The position numbers and the translations under genes are program-made. The notes beneath the pieces were generated by a model. The model worked only from the letters and a program-made list of their open reading frames with translations. It was not told the origin of the DNA and did no database searches. Positions 43,959 through 53,003 of a DNA stretch of 64,000 nucleotides are shown in pieces (the first letter of the stretch is position 1; the number at the start of each line of letters is the position of its first letter). The stretch is from an uncultured Schlesneria sp. (GTDB lineage: Bacteria > Planctomycetota > Planctomycetia > Planctomycetales > Planctomycetaceae): positions 1-64,000 of the forward strand of contig CAIQIR010000084.1 in assembly GCA_903871875.1 (NCBI GenBank). The letters are read 5' to 3'.

Positions 43959-45380
43959 ATGCTGAGCATTCAATCTTCCGGAGTACGCCTGTGCGATCAT
44001 GTTTCGCGCCGCGAAGTCATGCGGATCGGCGGACTGGGAGCTTGCGGACTGTCGCTGTCACAACTGTTGAATGTCCGTTCCGTTCTGGCTAAAGACGCCG
44101 CCTCGAATGACGTGATCAATGCCTCGGGCGGAAAAGCCAAATCTTGCATCGTCCTGTTTCTGATGGGCGGACCGCCGCAGCATTCGACCTGGGATCCCAA
44201 GCCCCACGCGCCGCAAGAGGTCCGAGGACAAATTGGTCCGATTGCCACTGCCATTCCCGGCGTTCAGTTCGGTGAATTGATGCCGAAGCTGGCTTTGCGA
44301 GCGGACAAGCTGGCCGTATTGCGAGCCGTCTCGACCAACGACAATGCCCATTCCTCCAGCGGCTATTACATGTTAACGGGGCAGCCGCACGCCCCGATGA
44401 ATGCCGAAAACGTCAATCCTGGCGCGCCGAATGACTGGCCAAACTGGGGCGCCGTATTGCAGCGACTGGCGCCGCCCGCGCAAGACTTGCCGACGTCAGT
44501 TCGTCTGCCGCATCAGATCTTCAACACCGATGGTTCGGTCTGGCCGGGGCAAGATGGCGGAATGCTGGGCCGCGCGGCCGATCCCTGGTTGTTCCGATGC
44601 ACACCCGCATCGCCCGATTATCGCGTCGCCGAATTCCAGCTTCCCGGTGATGTGTCCCTGGACCGTCTGGCCGCACGACGCGATCTGGTGCGGACGATCA
44701 ACCGTCAACCCGACATGATGGCCGGATTGGGGCTTGCCAAAACGTTCGGCGATCAGCAGGAACGGGCCTATCGGGTCTTGGCCTCGGCCACTTCGCGCGG
44801 GGCGTTCGATTTGTCCGCCGAAACCCCTCAGACGCGAGATCGCTATGGCTCGACCCAATTTGGCCAGAGTTGTTTGCTGGCGCGACGACTGATCGAAGCC
44901 CAGGTGCGACTGGTTCAAGTCAACTGGTATCGCGGTGCCGACGAACCGTTCGATCGACCCTGTTGGGATTCGCATGTCGACGAGACGAATCGCTTGAAGA
45001 ACGTGCTGTTGCCGCCGACGGACGCGGCGTTCTCGGCGTTGCTTGACGATCTGAGCGATCGAGGATTGCTTGATGAAACGCTGGTGGTTTGCATGTCGGA
45101 ATTCGGGCGCAGTCCCAAGATGAATGCCGTTGCCGGTCGCGATCATTGGGGATCGGTCTTTTCGATCGCCATCGCAGGAGGAGGAATCCGCGGCGGTACC
45201 GTGTACGGGGCATCGGATGAGTTGGGGGGGTATCCCAAGTCGGGCCGGATTGGTCCGGAAGACCTGACGGCGACAATCATGCACTGTCTGGGATTTTCGC
45301 CCGATACCGAATTTGTCGATACACAAGGGCGGCCGCACCCGCTAAGCCGTGGTCAGGTGATTCAATCCATCCTGGCCTGA
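43959..45380 (+). CDS. DUF1501 family protein (exported, sulfatase-fold)
   Basis: A 473-residue protein. The ATG at 43959 (MLSIQSSGVRLCDHVSRREV) follows AAGGAA and starts a twin-arginine-like leader with SRREVMRIGGLGACGLSLSQLL. The family core is present: LFLMGGPPQHSTWDPKP near 67-83, NAHSSSGYYMLTGQPH, CWDSHVDETNRLKN and the late metal-site SEFGRSPKMNAVAGRDHWGS. DUF1501 proteins are expanded in planctomycetes, belong to the alkaline-phosphatase/sulfatase fold and usually pair with a DUF1549/DUF1553 gene. That partner is missing here. Confidence 0.93.
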   Translation: MLSIQSSGVRLCDHVSRREVMRIGGLGACGLSLSQLLNVRSVLAKDAASNDVINASGGKAKSCIVLFLMGGPPQHSTWDPKPHAPQEVRGQIGPIATAIPGVQFGELMPKLALRADKLAVLRAVSTNDNAHSSSGYYMLTGQPHAPMNAENVNPGAPNDWPNWGAVLQRLAPPAQDLPTSVRLPHQIFNTDGSVWPGQDGGMLGRAADPWLFRCTPASPDYRVAEFQLPGDVSLDRLAARRDLVRTINRQPDMMAGLGLAKTFGDQQERAYRVLASATSRGAFDLSAETPQTRDRYGSTQFGQSCLLARRLIEAQVRLVQVNWYRGADEPFDRPCWDSHVDETNRLKNVLLPPTDAAFSALLDDLSDRGLLDETLVVCMSEFGRSPKMNAVAGRDHWGSVFSIAIAGGGIRGGTVYGASDELGGYPKSGRIGPEDLTATIMHCLGFSPDTEFVDTQGRPHPLSRGQVIQSILA

Positions 45381-45430
45381 GGTGTCCTCGGCTTCTCGCT
45401 AACGTTTTTGGGAGAGCACCTGCCGGCGGT

Positions 45431-46327
45431 TTAGATACCGCTGCCATCTTCAAAGTGATGCGGAAACTGCTGGTCCATTTCCAAAGCCGGATTGGCGGTC
45501 GTGTTGCGAGCAACGATCCGAGCGGGGACACCGGCGACCGTGCAGTGTGGAGGGACCGAATCCAAGACTACGCTGCCTGCACCAATTTTTGCACCGGCCC
45601 CGATCTCGACATTCCCGAGAATCTTCGACCCTGCACCGATCAAAACACCCTGCCGAACCTTGGGATGCCGGTCGCCAGATTGTTTGCCCGTTCCACCAAG
45701 CGTCACTTCGTGCAGGATCGAAACGTTGTCTTCGATGACCGATGTTTCCCCGACCACGATGCCCGTGGCATGGTCCATTAAAATGCCGGAGCCAATTCGA
45801 GCTGCCGGATGAATGTCGACGCCGAAGACTTCCGAAATTCGATTTTGCAGAAAGACCGCCAGAAATCGACCACCATGATTCCAATGCCAATGCGCCACGC
45901 GATACGCCTGAAGCGCCTGAAAACCTTTGAAAAAAACGAATGGCTTCAAATAGCCCCCCGCGACCGGATCGCGATCGACGATCGCCTGCAAATCCCGGCG
46001 GATCGCCGTTCTCATCGTGGCACAAGCGGCAAAGGCCTGCAAAATGAGCGACTTCAGACGATCTTCGCCCACGCTCTCCATCGCCAATTTCGACGACAGA
46101 ATTCCGCCCAAAGCGTCTTCGAGACGCAGGGGTTCGAGGACCGATTTATTCAGGAACAGGCAGAGGCATGAACTCTGACTTTCTTCCGCCTTGGCCTCTT
46201 GGCGGATGGCCGTCCAGACTGGATCGGCCGCGTCGTCGATTGGGGTGGGCGCATTCGCCTGAATTTCCGCGACCAGTCGAATCACATCGAAGGCGTCTGC
46301 CGGTTTCTTTAAGATCGGAAGCGACAT
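45431..46327 (-). CDS. cysE: serine O-acetyltransferase (CysE)
   Basis: A 298-residue protein from ATG 46327 with AGAGG upstream; earlier in-frame codons run through a palindrome and are not protein-like. It has the N-terminal helical SATase domain (about 60-180), then the left-handed beta-helix of hexapeptide repeats with the catalytic MDHATGIVVGETSVI segment, the LGGTGK loop and the end VPPHCTVAGVPARIV. It makes O-acetylserine for cysteine synthesis. The DUF2292 gene just upstream belongs to a family often linked to sulfur genes. Confidence 0.93.
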   Translation of the reverse strand: MSLPILKKPADAFDVIRLVAEIQANAPTPIDDAADPVWTAIRQEAKAEESQSSCLCLFLNKSVLEPLRLEDALGGILSSKLAMESVGEDRLKSLILQAFAACATMRTAIRRDLQAIVDRDPVAGGYLKPFVFFKGFQALQAYRVAHWHWNHGGRFLAVFLQNRISEVFGVDIHPAARIGSGILMDHATGIVVGETSVIEDNVSILHEVTLGGTGKQSGDRHPKVRQGVLIGAGSKILGNVEIGAGAKIGAGSVVLDSVPPHCTVAGVPARIVARNTTANPALEMDQQFPHHFEDGSGI

Positions 46328-46432
46328 CAATCGAGCCTCTCGCTGGGGGATGGACTGGGGCTTTGATAGCAGCGACATCTGGAAATAGTTGTCTTGAATG
46401 CTACGATTGCCACTCGTCGCATCAACCGGTCC

Positions 46433-46477
46433 TCGGTGACATGCTGTTCGCAGACCCTGCGAACAGCATGTCACCGA
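46433..46477. repeat. 20-bp perfect inverted repeat between DUF2292 gene and cysE
   Basis: The arms tcggtgacatgctgttcgca (46433-46452) and their exact complement (46458-46477) surround a 5-nt loop. There is no T-run on either side, so a simple terminator is unlikely. It could be a REP-like palindrome, an mRNA-stability hairpin or an attenuator ahead of cysE. Confidence 0.85.
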
Positions 46478-46553
46478 ATCGACCCGGATCGGGATTCTAA
46501 CCAATTCGAAGCGATTGTTCGCTGATCGACGAGGTCAATCACGTCTTTCAAAA

Positions 46554-46772
46554 TCACCGCGACGAGATGTCGTCACGCAAGTGGGTCTTGAATTGCCGTT
46601 TGCGAGCAATGCGATCGATCTGAATCACGCTGCCGTTTCGCACCGTAATCGTGATTTCGCCGAACTGCAAGCCCCTGAGGGCCTGGCGGATATTATCCAC
46701 GACGGCTTCGGACATTGCATCGCCCGATACGGCGTCCAGCAGGTCTGGCGAAGTTGAAGGAATCGTCGGCAT
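46554..46772 (-). CDS. DUF2292 (YezD-like) small protein
   Basis: A 72-residue protein from ATG 46772, with GGGAG nine bases upstream. The C-terminal half IRQALRGLQFGEITITVRNG, then VIQIDRIARKRQF, is the DUF2292 domain: a helix followed by two strands with G.I.I.V..G.V..I. Family members are often next to sulfate or cysteine genes, which fits cysE downstream, 226 bp away. Molecular role unknown. Confidence 0.85.
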   Translation of the reverse strand: MPTIPSTSPDLLDAVSGDAMSEAVVDNIRQALRGLQFGEITITVRNGSVIQIDRIARKRQFKTHLRDDISSR

Positions 46773-46854
46773 GGGTGGCTCCCAAATCAATCGGAAAGAA
46801 AGGTTTGCGAAGATCGTTTTGATATCAGCGCAGTGAGGTTTCGGCCGCTCCATT

Positions 46855-47205
46855 TCAACCGCTCGACAGATCCAGTCTTCCTGGTGCTCGATCATTCATC
46901 GATAAGTGGGAGACCAGGGCCGGTCGTGCCCGCCTTTGCAACTTGGGCCGAGGCACGCCGGTGCTCTGCTGGATCTGAATCGACTCGACGACCGTTGACA
47001 CACCTGTCACTCGGCGAGCGATCCCCATGGCGATCGCCTTGTCGTAATAGTCCGACACCACCCCGGACAGTTCTACAATCCCGCAGAAAGCCACCACCGA
47101 AATACGATCGAAACGGGAGCCACCGACATCGATCAAAGCATCTTCCACACGAGCGGCTGTCTCGGAGTTATGGAGAGACTGATAGAGTTCATTCGTTTTC
47201 ACCAT
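46855..47205 (-). CDS. BON-domain protein
   Basis: A 116-residue protein with a single BON domain at about 12-80: VEDALIDVGG, ISVVAFCGIVELSGVVSDYYD, IARRVTGVSTVVESIQI. BON domains are thought to bind lipid surfaces. No signal peptide is seen, so it may be cytoplasmic. AAGGTG precedes the ATG at 47205. It lies 82 bp upstream of the DUF2292 gene on the same strand. Confidence 0.88.
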   Translation of the reverse strand: MVKTNELYQSLHNSETAARVEDALIDVGGSRFDRISVVAFCGIVELSGVVSDYYDKAIAMGIARRVTGVSTVVESIQIQQSTGVPRPKLQRRARPALVSHLSMNDRAPGRLDLSSG

Positions 47206-47834
47206 GAAATCACCTTATGAAATTGACCGCGTGCTTCCTGTTGCAAGACGATCGAACAGGATCGCGGAGAGAGACGCAAAACAACCCTTGAACGGAACGA
47301 GAGACACGTAGAGAGATCGACGAGTTCGCTAAAGACCAGATCGTGTCAACAACAGCGAATCGCGGTCCAAGCCGAACACGAAAGACAGCGTCGTCTGTCG
47401 GCATGTCGTGACACATGCAGGGAATCGCCGCGAACATTAAGGCGGCGAATGCTTTGCTCCGCAAGCAGTGGCTTCATAAGAGAGATCCAAGCTCTCGACC
47501 GAAGTTTCCGAGTTCTTATCGGAAGGAACCGGCCGTGTCGTGATTGGGTGGTGAGTTCTCGCCCGGCGCTATAAATATCACCATCTGAATGTTGCTTTAT
47601 TATCGACAGCTGTTTCGACTCTGTCAAGCACTCTTTTTCCAGATTTTCGATGACCGGTCCGATCTGCCGATCCTCGCTCTTTCGGTGGGACTTGGCCGAG
47701 TTAACTTTTGTTCACGGATGCACGTTCGTGGCGACTTTCTTCCGACGAGATGAAATTACCTTGCCGTGTAAGTTCCGCAGCCAGCAACGGATCTTTCTGT
47801 TTCTTCGGGAATCGCGTTTTTTATTCGAATTGGC
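47206..47834. other. long intergenic region without gene
   Basis: About 630 bp of noncoding sequence. Frames on both strands are short and not protein-like. It separates the leftward BON/DUF2292/cysE genes from rightward genes and must contain the BON promoter. A promoter-terminator pair begins just to its right. Confidence 0.45.
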
Positions 47835-47863
47835 TTGACAATCTTTCGTTATTCGCCGAAAAT
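47835..47863 (+). promoter_or_regulatory. candidate promoter of a structured leader
   Basis: TTGACA at 47835-47840 and GAAAAT at 47858-47863, with 17-bp spacing, inside an AT-rich stretch. A transcript from here would reach the terminator hairpin at 47999 after about 130 nt. Confidence 0.4.
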
Positions 47864-47927
47864 AAAAACACGATTAAATTAGTGATATATAGTTCGTGGC
47901 TCATCAGGCAGTCGAGTACAGCAATCC

Positions 47928-47999
47928 CAGCCTGCGGAGGCTCTGATGGAAAGAGATGTGCCCTACTCTTTCTTGGCGGTGGTTCCGCAGGCTGTTTTT
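47928..47999 (+). terminator. long terminator hairpin ahead of the 48038 gene (possible attenuator or sRNA end)
   Basis: An 11-bp perfect outer stem (CAGCCTGCGGA with TCCGCAGGCTG) encloses an inner 7-bp stem (GAAAGAG with CTCTTTC) and is followed directly by TTTTT. It ends 38 bp before an ATG. An upstream CATCAG (47902-47907 area) can pair with CTGATG inside the 5' half, so an alternative fold is possible. Confidence 0.6.
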
Positions 48000-48037
48000 C
48001 AAACCTTCAAGCCTATTGGCAGGACAATAAATTCATC

Positions 48038-48415
48038 ATGACTCAAAACTGGAAATGGTGGTCCCCGGCGGTGTTGGGAATGTGGGTGTGGGGCGGAATT
48101 GCGCCGTTGTCCGCTCTAGCTGATGTCCCCCAAGTTCGACGTCGTGACTACATCGTCATGGACCGCCGCCTTTTGAAGTATCTCAATCCGCTGGAACGGC
48201 TGAACTGCGGATATTGCGAATACACGAATGGTGTTCTGGCCTACGTGCAGGAAATTGCCGGCCGCACCGAACAGTATTGGTGTCCGATCAAACATGCAAT
48301 CGGTCTAAAAACAAGGCACAGCCGCTATTCACATTTTCTCGACTTCGGCGACGCCGAACAGTACCGGCAACGGATCGAGCAAGTGCGGCGAGATTTTGAA
48401 GACCTTCGGAAGTAA
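48038..48415 (+). CDS. exported small protein with CxxC...C motif
   Basis: A 125-residue protein. It has an N-terminal membrane or signal segment (WKWWSPAVLGMWVWGGIAPL), then a conserved-looking core LNCGYCEYTNGVLAYVQEIA, RTEQYWCPIKHA and FLDFGDAEQYRQRI. The cysteines (CGYC and YWCPIKH) could bind a metal or cluster. I recall similar short proteins in planctomycetes and proteobacteria, without a known function. The frame is open upstream but crosses the terminator hairpin, so ATG 48038 is preferred. Confidence 0.72.
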   Translation: MTQNWKWWSPAVLGMWVWGGIAPLSALADVPQVRRRDYIVMDRRLLKYLNPLERLNCGYCEYTNGVLAYVQEIAGRTEQYWCPIKHAIGLKTRHSRYSHFLDFGDAEQYRQRIEQVRRDFEDLRK

Positions 48416-48614
48416 GAGGATCGCGGTCAATTGTCCACATCATTCCAACTGTTTTACTCACCGCGGAAGACGTCGCGCTCAAACTCGGGCTAAGTGGTGG
48501 AGCGGAAAAAAGGCGATCGCTTCGAAGAGTTTCGTAGTCGATGGCGAGGATGCCATCGAGCCGATTAATGTTTGAATGACGATCCTTGAACTCGTGAGCG
48601 GAAGACCTTGAATT

Positions 48615-48914
48615 ATGGACGATTCCACAACAAACAGCCTTCAGCCGATTGCCAGCACAACGCCGCAATACGAGTTCAAGATATTCTCCGGTACGACGCA
48701 TGTCAGGCGGGGAACCTTGATCAATTGGTTTCTGGAGGGTGGGAATTTCAGCTCGATAGACTGGGCCAAAGTCGACGAACAGCTCAATGGATTCTTAGCC
48801 GAAGGGTGGGAAGTGTTTTCGGCAAATGCCAGTTCTTACGGCAATCTGATGTTTGGGATCGGGACCCAAGATCCAATCATCACCTTTGTCCTTCGCCGAC
48901 TTCGACAGTCTTAA
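48615..48914 (+). CDS. small hypothetical protein
   Basis: A 99-residue acidic protein, probably cytosolic. The sequence FEGG-like turn followed by WAKVDEQLNGFLAEGWEVFS and ITFVLRRLRQS resembles short DUF4177-type alpha/beta proteins ('L..GWE.......F.L.R'), with a Trp-Glu after the helix and a final strand. This similarity is from pattern only. No good ribosome-binding site. Start could be this ATG only. Confidence 0.6.
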   Translation: MDDSTTNSLQPIASTTPQYEFKIFSGTTHVRRGTLINWFLEGGNFSSIDWAKVDEQLNGFLAEGWEVFSANASSYGNLMFGIGTQDPIITFVLRRLRQS

Positions 48915-49123
48915 GTTCTGCCACGGTCTTTTTCGGGATGGTCTCAACAAGGACTCGTGCCGACGACAATGTCGAGCGGACTTGAGGACCCTATCTGGAC
49001 AATCCGAGTTGATCAAAGAATCGGCGAAGTTCTGAGCGAGGTTTTCTGACGCAAAACGGGAGTCGCTGGATACAATCTGGCGGCTTTCCTTATTTTTTCA
49101 AATCCGGTCAGTGAGCGTGATTC

Positions 49124-49261
49124 ATGGATCTGTACCGATGGTTGACACCGTCTGTGTCCGACCCGAGGGTATACCTCGTAGTTTTTGGTCTCTGCACAGC
49201 CGTCGCTTGCGTCGTCCATTTTGCCGGTTTTCTTTTTCAAAAGCATCCGCCAAAGAAGTAG
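49124..49261 (+). CDS. 45-residue single-pass membrane protein
   Basis: The frame from ATG 49124 gives MDLYRWLTPSVSDPRVYLVV, continuing as a membrane helix (about 16-38), then FQKHPPKK and a stop at 49261. The sharp hydrophobic segment with a charged end is typical of small membrane proteins. No strong ribosome-binding site is seen. It is below the length usually considered, so confidence is moderate. Confidence 0.4.
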   Translation: MDLYRWLTPSVSDPRVYLVVFGLCTAVACVVHFAGFLFQKHPPKK

Positions 49262-49441
49262 GAGTCAGCGAATCCCGTCCCCACGCGTTTCTGATCCCGG
49301 CATTGAGGCACGACCGAACCGTCCTCGCCGCTTGCGACGCGAAGGTGGTTATGCGACGCTCAATCGGGATGAACGTCTCGCCCGTCGTCAGGTTGTCGGG
49401 TGTCTTTCGGATTTGCTCTTCTTCTGAGTTTCTGGTTCCGT
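49262..49441. other. short noncoding stretch before the oxidoreductase gene
   Basis: About 180 bp without protein-like frames. No clear promoter or ribosome-binding site for the next gene is visible. Confidence 0.35.
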
Positions 49442-50866
49442 ATGGCTCGCTACTTCAAATTCAAAACAGCTGACGAATTGGCCGCCGAAGCTCGTGCTCT
49501 TGGGGGTGATCTGCCGATTTCGAGCGATTTTTCTTCGCTGTTCCAGCCGATTTCGATCGGCTCAATGACGGTTGGCAATCGGTTCTGCATCCAACCGATG
49601 GAAGGTTGCGATGGAACTTTAGAGGGCGCCCCGGACGAATTGACCTATCGCCGTTTTCGGCGATTCGGTGCGGGTGGGGCCAAGCTGATCTGGGGCGAAG
49701 CGACTGCGATCGCCGATGCGGCGAGAATGAATCCGCGACAATTGTGGCTGCATGATGGCACGGCATCGGCGATGGAACAGATGCTGCGCGGGTGTCGTGA
49801 GGCGCACCGGGAGACGTTTGGATCAGAACAGGGGCTGATGGTCGGTCTGCAATTGACGCATTCGGGCCGCTACAGTTTTCGTCGTCCGCTGATCGCGATG
49901 CACGACCCGCTGCTAGACCCGATCACGATTGATAAGTCGACCGGACGCGTCGTCGACGATTCGTTTCCACTGCTGACGGACGACGACCTGCGACGGATTG
50001 AGGATCAATATCTGGCCGCGGCGCGGCTGGCGGCGAAGATTGGTTGCGACTTCGTCGATATCAAGCAGTGTCATCGCTATCTATTGTCCGAAATGCTGGC
50101 GGCGAAGAATCGTCCGGGCGAGTTCGGTGGCTCGCTGGAGAATCGAACTCGACTGGTTCGCAACGTCATCACTCGAATCCGGGCGGAACTGCCTTCACTG
50201 GTACTGGCGTCGCGGATCAATGTCTATGACGGCATACCCTTTCGAAAACAACAGGATTCACAGGGGAAGCCGGTTCCCTACGAACCGCCGCTGCAGACGT
50301 CCTTTGGTGTCGATACCACTCACTACGAACAGCTCGATTTGACCGAACCGCTGCAAGTTGTCCAGAGATTGGTGGAATGGGGTGTTTCCGTGGTGAATAT
50401 CACAATGGGCAATCCCTACGCGAACCCACATGTCGTGCGACCCGCCGAATTCGCTCCGGTGGATGGATATCAAACACCGGAACACCCTTTAATCGGTGTA
50501 TTACGTCATTTTGATGCCACGGCAGCAATCCAGCGACAGATTCCTTCCGTCCCCATTGTCGGCAGCGGATATAGTTGGTTGCAGGACTTTGCGATTCACG
50601 CCGCGGCGGGGAACCTGGAAGCAGGCAAATGCTCGCTGGTCGGACTGGGCCGCGCGACCCTGTCGCAACCCGATTTCGTCAAACAACTGCTGGATCACGG
50701 TCATTTGAACCGGAAAACCACCTGCCGGACCTTCTCCTACTGTACCAACCTGATGCGGGCGAAAGACCATCCCCTGGGACAAACGCCGACCGGTTGCCCG
50801 CCCTTTGATAAAGAGATTTACGACCCAATCTGGAAGGAAGTACAGGAAAAAAGAGGCCATTCCTGA
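49442..50866 (+). CDS. NADH:flavin oxidoreductase, Old Yellow Enzyme family
   Basis: The 474-residue protein is a TIM barrel of the OYE/2,4-dienoyl-CoA reductase group, without the C-terminal flavodoxin-like half. Visible parts are IGSMTVGNRFCIQPMEGCDG (N-terminal FMN-side strand), GLQLTHSGRYS (usual QL.H.GR), CDFVDIKQCHRYLLSEML with EFGGSLENRTR, and the FMN-phosphate loop near VGSGYSWL and VGLGRATLSQPDFV. The HGY motif of relatives is HRY here. The ATG at 49442 starts the conserved part. Substrate unknown. Confidence 0.9.
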   Translation: MARYFKFKTADELAAEARALGGDLPISSDFSSLFQPISIGSMTVGNRFCIQPMEGCDGTLEGAPDELTYRRFRRFGAGGAKLIWGEATAIADAARMNPRQLWLHDGTASAMEQMLRGCREAHRETFGSEQGLMVGLQLTHSGRYSFRRPLIAMHDPLLDPITIDKSTGRVVDDSFPLLTDDDLRRIEDQYLAAARLAAKIGCDFVDIKQCHRYLLSEMLAAKNRPGEFGGSLENRTRLVRNVITRIRAELPSLVLASRINVYDGIPFRKQQDSQGKPVPYEPPLQTSFGVDTTHYEQLDLTEPLQVVQRLVEWGVSVVNITMGNPYANPHVVRPAEFAPVDGYQTPEHPLIGVLRHFDATAAIQRQIPSVPIVGSGYSWLQDFAIHAAAGNLEAGKCSLVGLGRATLSQPDFVKQLLDHGHLNRKTTCRTFSYCTNLMRAKDHPLGQTPTGCPPFDKEIYDPIWKEVQEKRGHS

Positions 50867-51012
50867 GTTCCTGAACCTTCGGTAAATCACGCGATATATT
50901 CAGGAAAAGCGCGGGAATCTGTCTTGCGGCATCCAACAGATCAACCTATTTTTGTGTATTCGCACGGATGCGGTTTGCCGTGACTACGATTCCTTTCAAG
51001 GGGCTGAACTTC

Positions 51013-52767
51013 ATGATGAGGCTTCAACTTCACGAATCTGATGGTTTAAGGATCTGTCGAACGTTGTCCCGGACTTTTTTTTCGCTCTTCATGCTCTGTG
51101 AAGTGATGGGCATTCCAGCCACCAGTCTCGGTGCGGATCCGCTGTCCGCTGCGGAATACAACCCTCAGTTCGTTTCTCCCGGCACCCTGTTCATCTGTGG
51201 CGGGGGTGTTTTACCGTCTCAGTTGATTGACCGTTTCATCGAATTCGGTGGTGGTTCCAAAGCGCGAATCGTGGTGATCAGTTCGGCCAGCTACTACGCC
51301 GATTTTGACATTCTCAGTCGCCTGTCTCATTGGCAAGATCGTCTGGCGGACGGTCGGATGGCCTCGTTTGACGTCTTACATACCCGGTCACGCGACGAAG
51401 CCGACGATCCGGAATTTTCGAAGATTCTGGAATCTGCCACGGCCTTGTGGTTTCTGGGTGGCAATCAGAACTGGCTGACCCAAGTCTATCTCGGTACGAA
51501 AACAGAAGCGCGAATGCATGCGATTCTGGCTCGCGGCGGCGTCGTTGGCGGCAGCTCTGCCGGAGCGGCCATCATGTCTCGTTGCATGATCGCGGACGGG
51601 AAAACAGAACCCATCATGTCGACTGGATTCGGTTTTCTGCCGGGTACGATTGTCGATCAACACTTCCGCAAACGCGGTCGATTGGAACGATTGGAACGGG
51701 CATTGGAATTGCGTCCCGGCCTGGTCGGGATCGGAGTTGATGAAGGTACCGCGCTGATTGTTCGCGGACGTTCGATGGAAGTCATCGGCGAATCGGACGT
51801 TTGCTTGTGTCTGGCTCCGTCGGCCCAGCGTCCGGCGCGCGTGGAACCGCTGGTGGTTGGGAAACATGCTGACTTGGTGACTTTGCGGCGTGCGGCTGTG
51901 GCACGAGCCGATACCGTGATCGCCGCTTCTGGTTCGCATGTTCCCGATGTTCAACACGGGACCCTGGTCATTGCCGGTGGTGGTCCGACGCCCCAAGAAG
52001 TGATTGATACCTTTTTGCGAGCCGCAGGCGGAATGGAAGCTTCGATTGTCGTCGTCTCGAACGCCATTGGTGACACACCGCCGGAACATGCCGCCGTTTG
52101 TGGTTGGCTGCGTGATGCGGGGGCAAAGAACGTCCGAATGCTGCATACCACCTCGGGCGAAGATTTGTCCAACCCCAGTCTGGTCGCGCTGTTGAAAGAG
52201 GCTCAAGGCGTCTGGTTCACCGGTGGTCGTCAATGGCGGCTGGTGGATGCATTTCTGGATACGCATGTCGAAGAATTATTTCATGATGTGTTGCGGCGCG
52301 GCGGTGTCATCGGCGGCACGTCGGCCGGAGCCACGATTCAAGGCGAATACCTGGTTCGCGGCAACCCTCTGGGCAACGAAGAAGTCGCGACCGAAGGGTA
52401 TGAACGCGGTTTTGGATTTTTGCCGGGTGTGGCGATCGACCAGCATTTCACTCAGCGCGAGCGCCTGGATGACATGGCCCAGTTGAAGAAAGACCATCCA
52501 GAACTGATCGGTGTCGGTGTCGACGAATCAACGGCCGTCGTGGTTCGTGGCAGTACGATGCAGGTTGTCGGTCAACACAACGTGACGATCTTTGATCGTC
52601 AGTCGGAAGGGGCACCGCAAACGCCAGATTATGCGGTGCTGAAATCGGGCGAACGTTACGATTTCCGTCAACATCGACGGATGGAGACAGCGGCGTTGGT
52701 GGGGACGGCGGCAACGGTAGGGGCGGCAGCGACGGCGGGGACCGAATTGGCCGCTCCGACCAAATAG
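51013..52767 (+). CDS. exported protein with two cyanophycinase-like (peptidase S51) domains
   Basis: A 584-residue protein with a signal peptide (about 1-41). The first S51 domain (about 55-265) has Ser182 in GGSSAGA and IVDQHF at 213-218. The second (about 315-525) has Ser437 in GGTSAGA and AIDQHF at 474-479. Both nucleophile elbows are kept. Cyanophycinases cut Asp-Arg polymer into dipeptides, but no cyanophycin synthetase is in the window, so the substrate may be another isoaspartyl or acidic peptide. The Ala/Thr-rich tail is low complexity. Two neighbouring ATGs (51013, 51016) are equivalent. Confidence 0.88.
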   Translation: MMRLQLHESDGLRICRTLSRTFFSLFMLCEVMGIPATSLGADPLSAAEYNPQFVSPGTLFICGGGVLPSQLIDRFIEFGGGSKARIVVISSASYYADFDILSRLSHWQDRLADGRMASFDVLHTRSRDEADDPEFSKILESATALWFLGGNQNWLTQVYLGTKTEARMHAILARGGVVGGSSAGAAIMSRCMIADGKTEPIMSTGFGFLPGTIVDQHFRKRGRLERLERALELRPGLVGIGVDEGTALIVRGRSMEVIGESDVCLCLAPSAQRPARVEPLVVGKHADLVTLRRAAVARADTVIAASGSHVPDVQHGTLVIAGGGPTPQEVIDTFLRAAGGMEASIVVVSNAIGDTPPEHAAVCGWLRDAGAKNVRMLHTTSGEDLSNPSLVALLKEAQGVWFTGGRQWRLVDAFLDTHVEELFHDVLRRGGVIGGTSAGATIQGEYLVRGNPLGNEEVATEGYERGFGFLPGVAIDQHFTQRERLDDMAQLKKDHPELIGVGVDESTAVVVRGSTMQVVGQHNVTIFDRQSEGAPQTPDYAVLKSGERYDFRQHRRMETAALVGTAATVGAAATAGTELAAPTK

Positions 52768-53003
52768 TCGCCTGCGCGATGTTCGCCGGGTCAGGGGTTT
52801 CCCAGAGTGGGTTGTCTGGCTGCGCGTGTGTTCGCATTTCGCCTCGACTCAACTATAACTTCGTGAGTGTCAGGGTCGGCGCGCCCCGTCGGATTGGAAG
52901 ATCCTGCCCGCGGGCGTGGATGTGCGGCGACCGGAACGTTCTTGTTTCCGGTGAAGAAACGGCCGCGTTCAGCGCTAACGCGGTCCTAAGAGGAGAATCG
53001 GTT

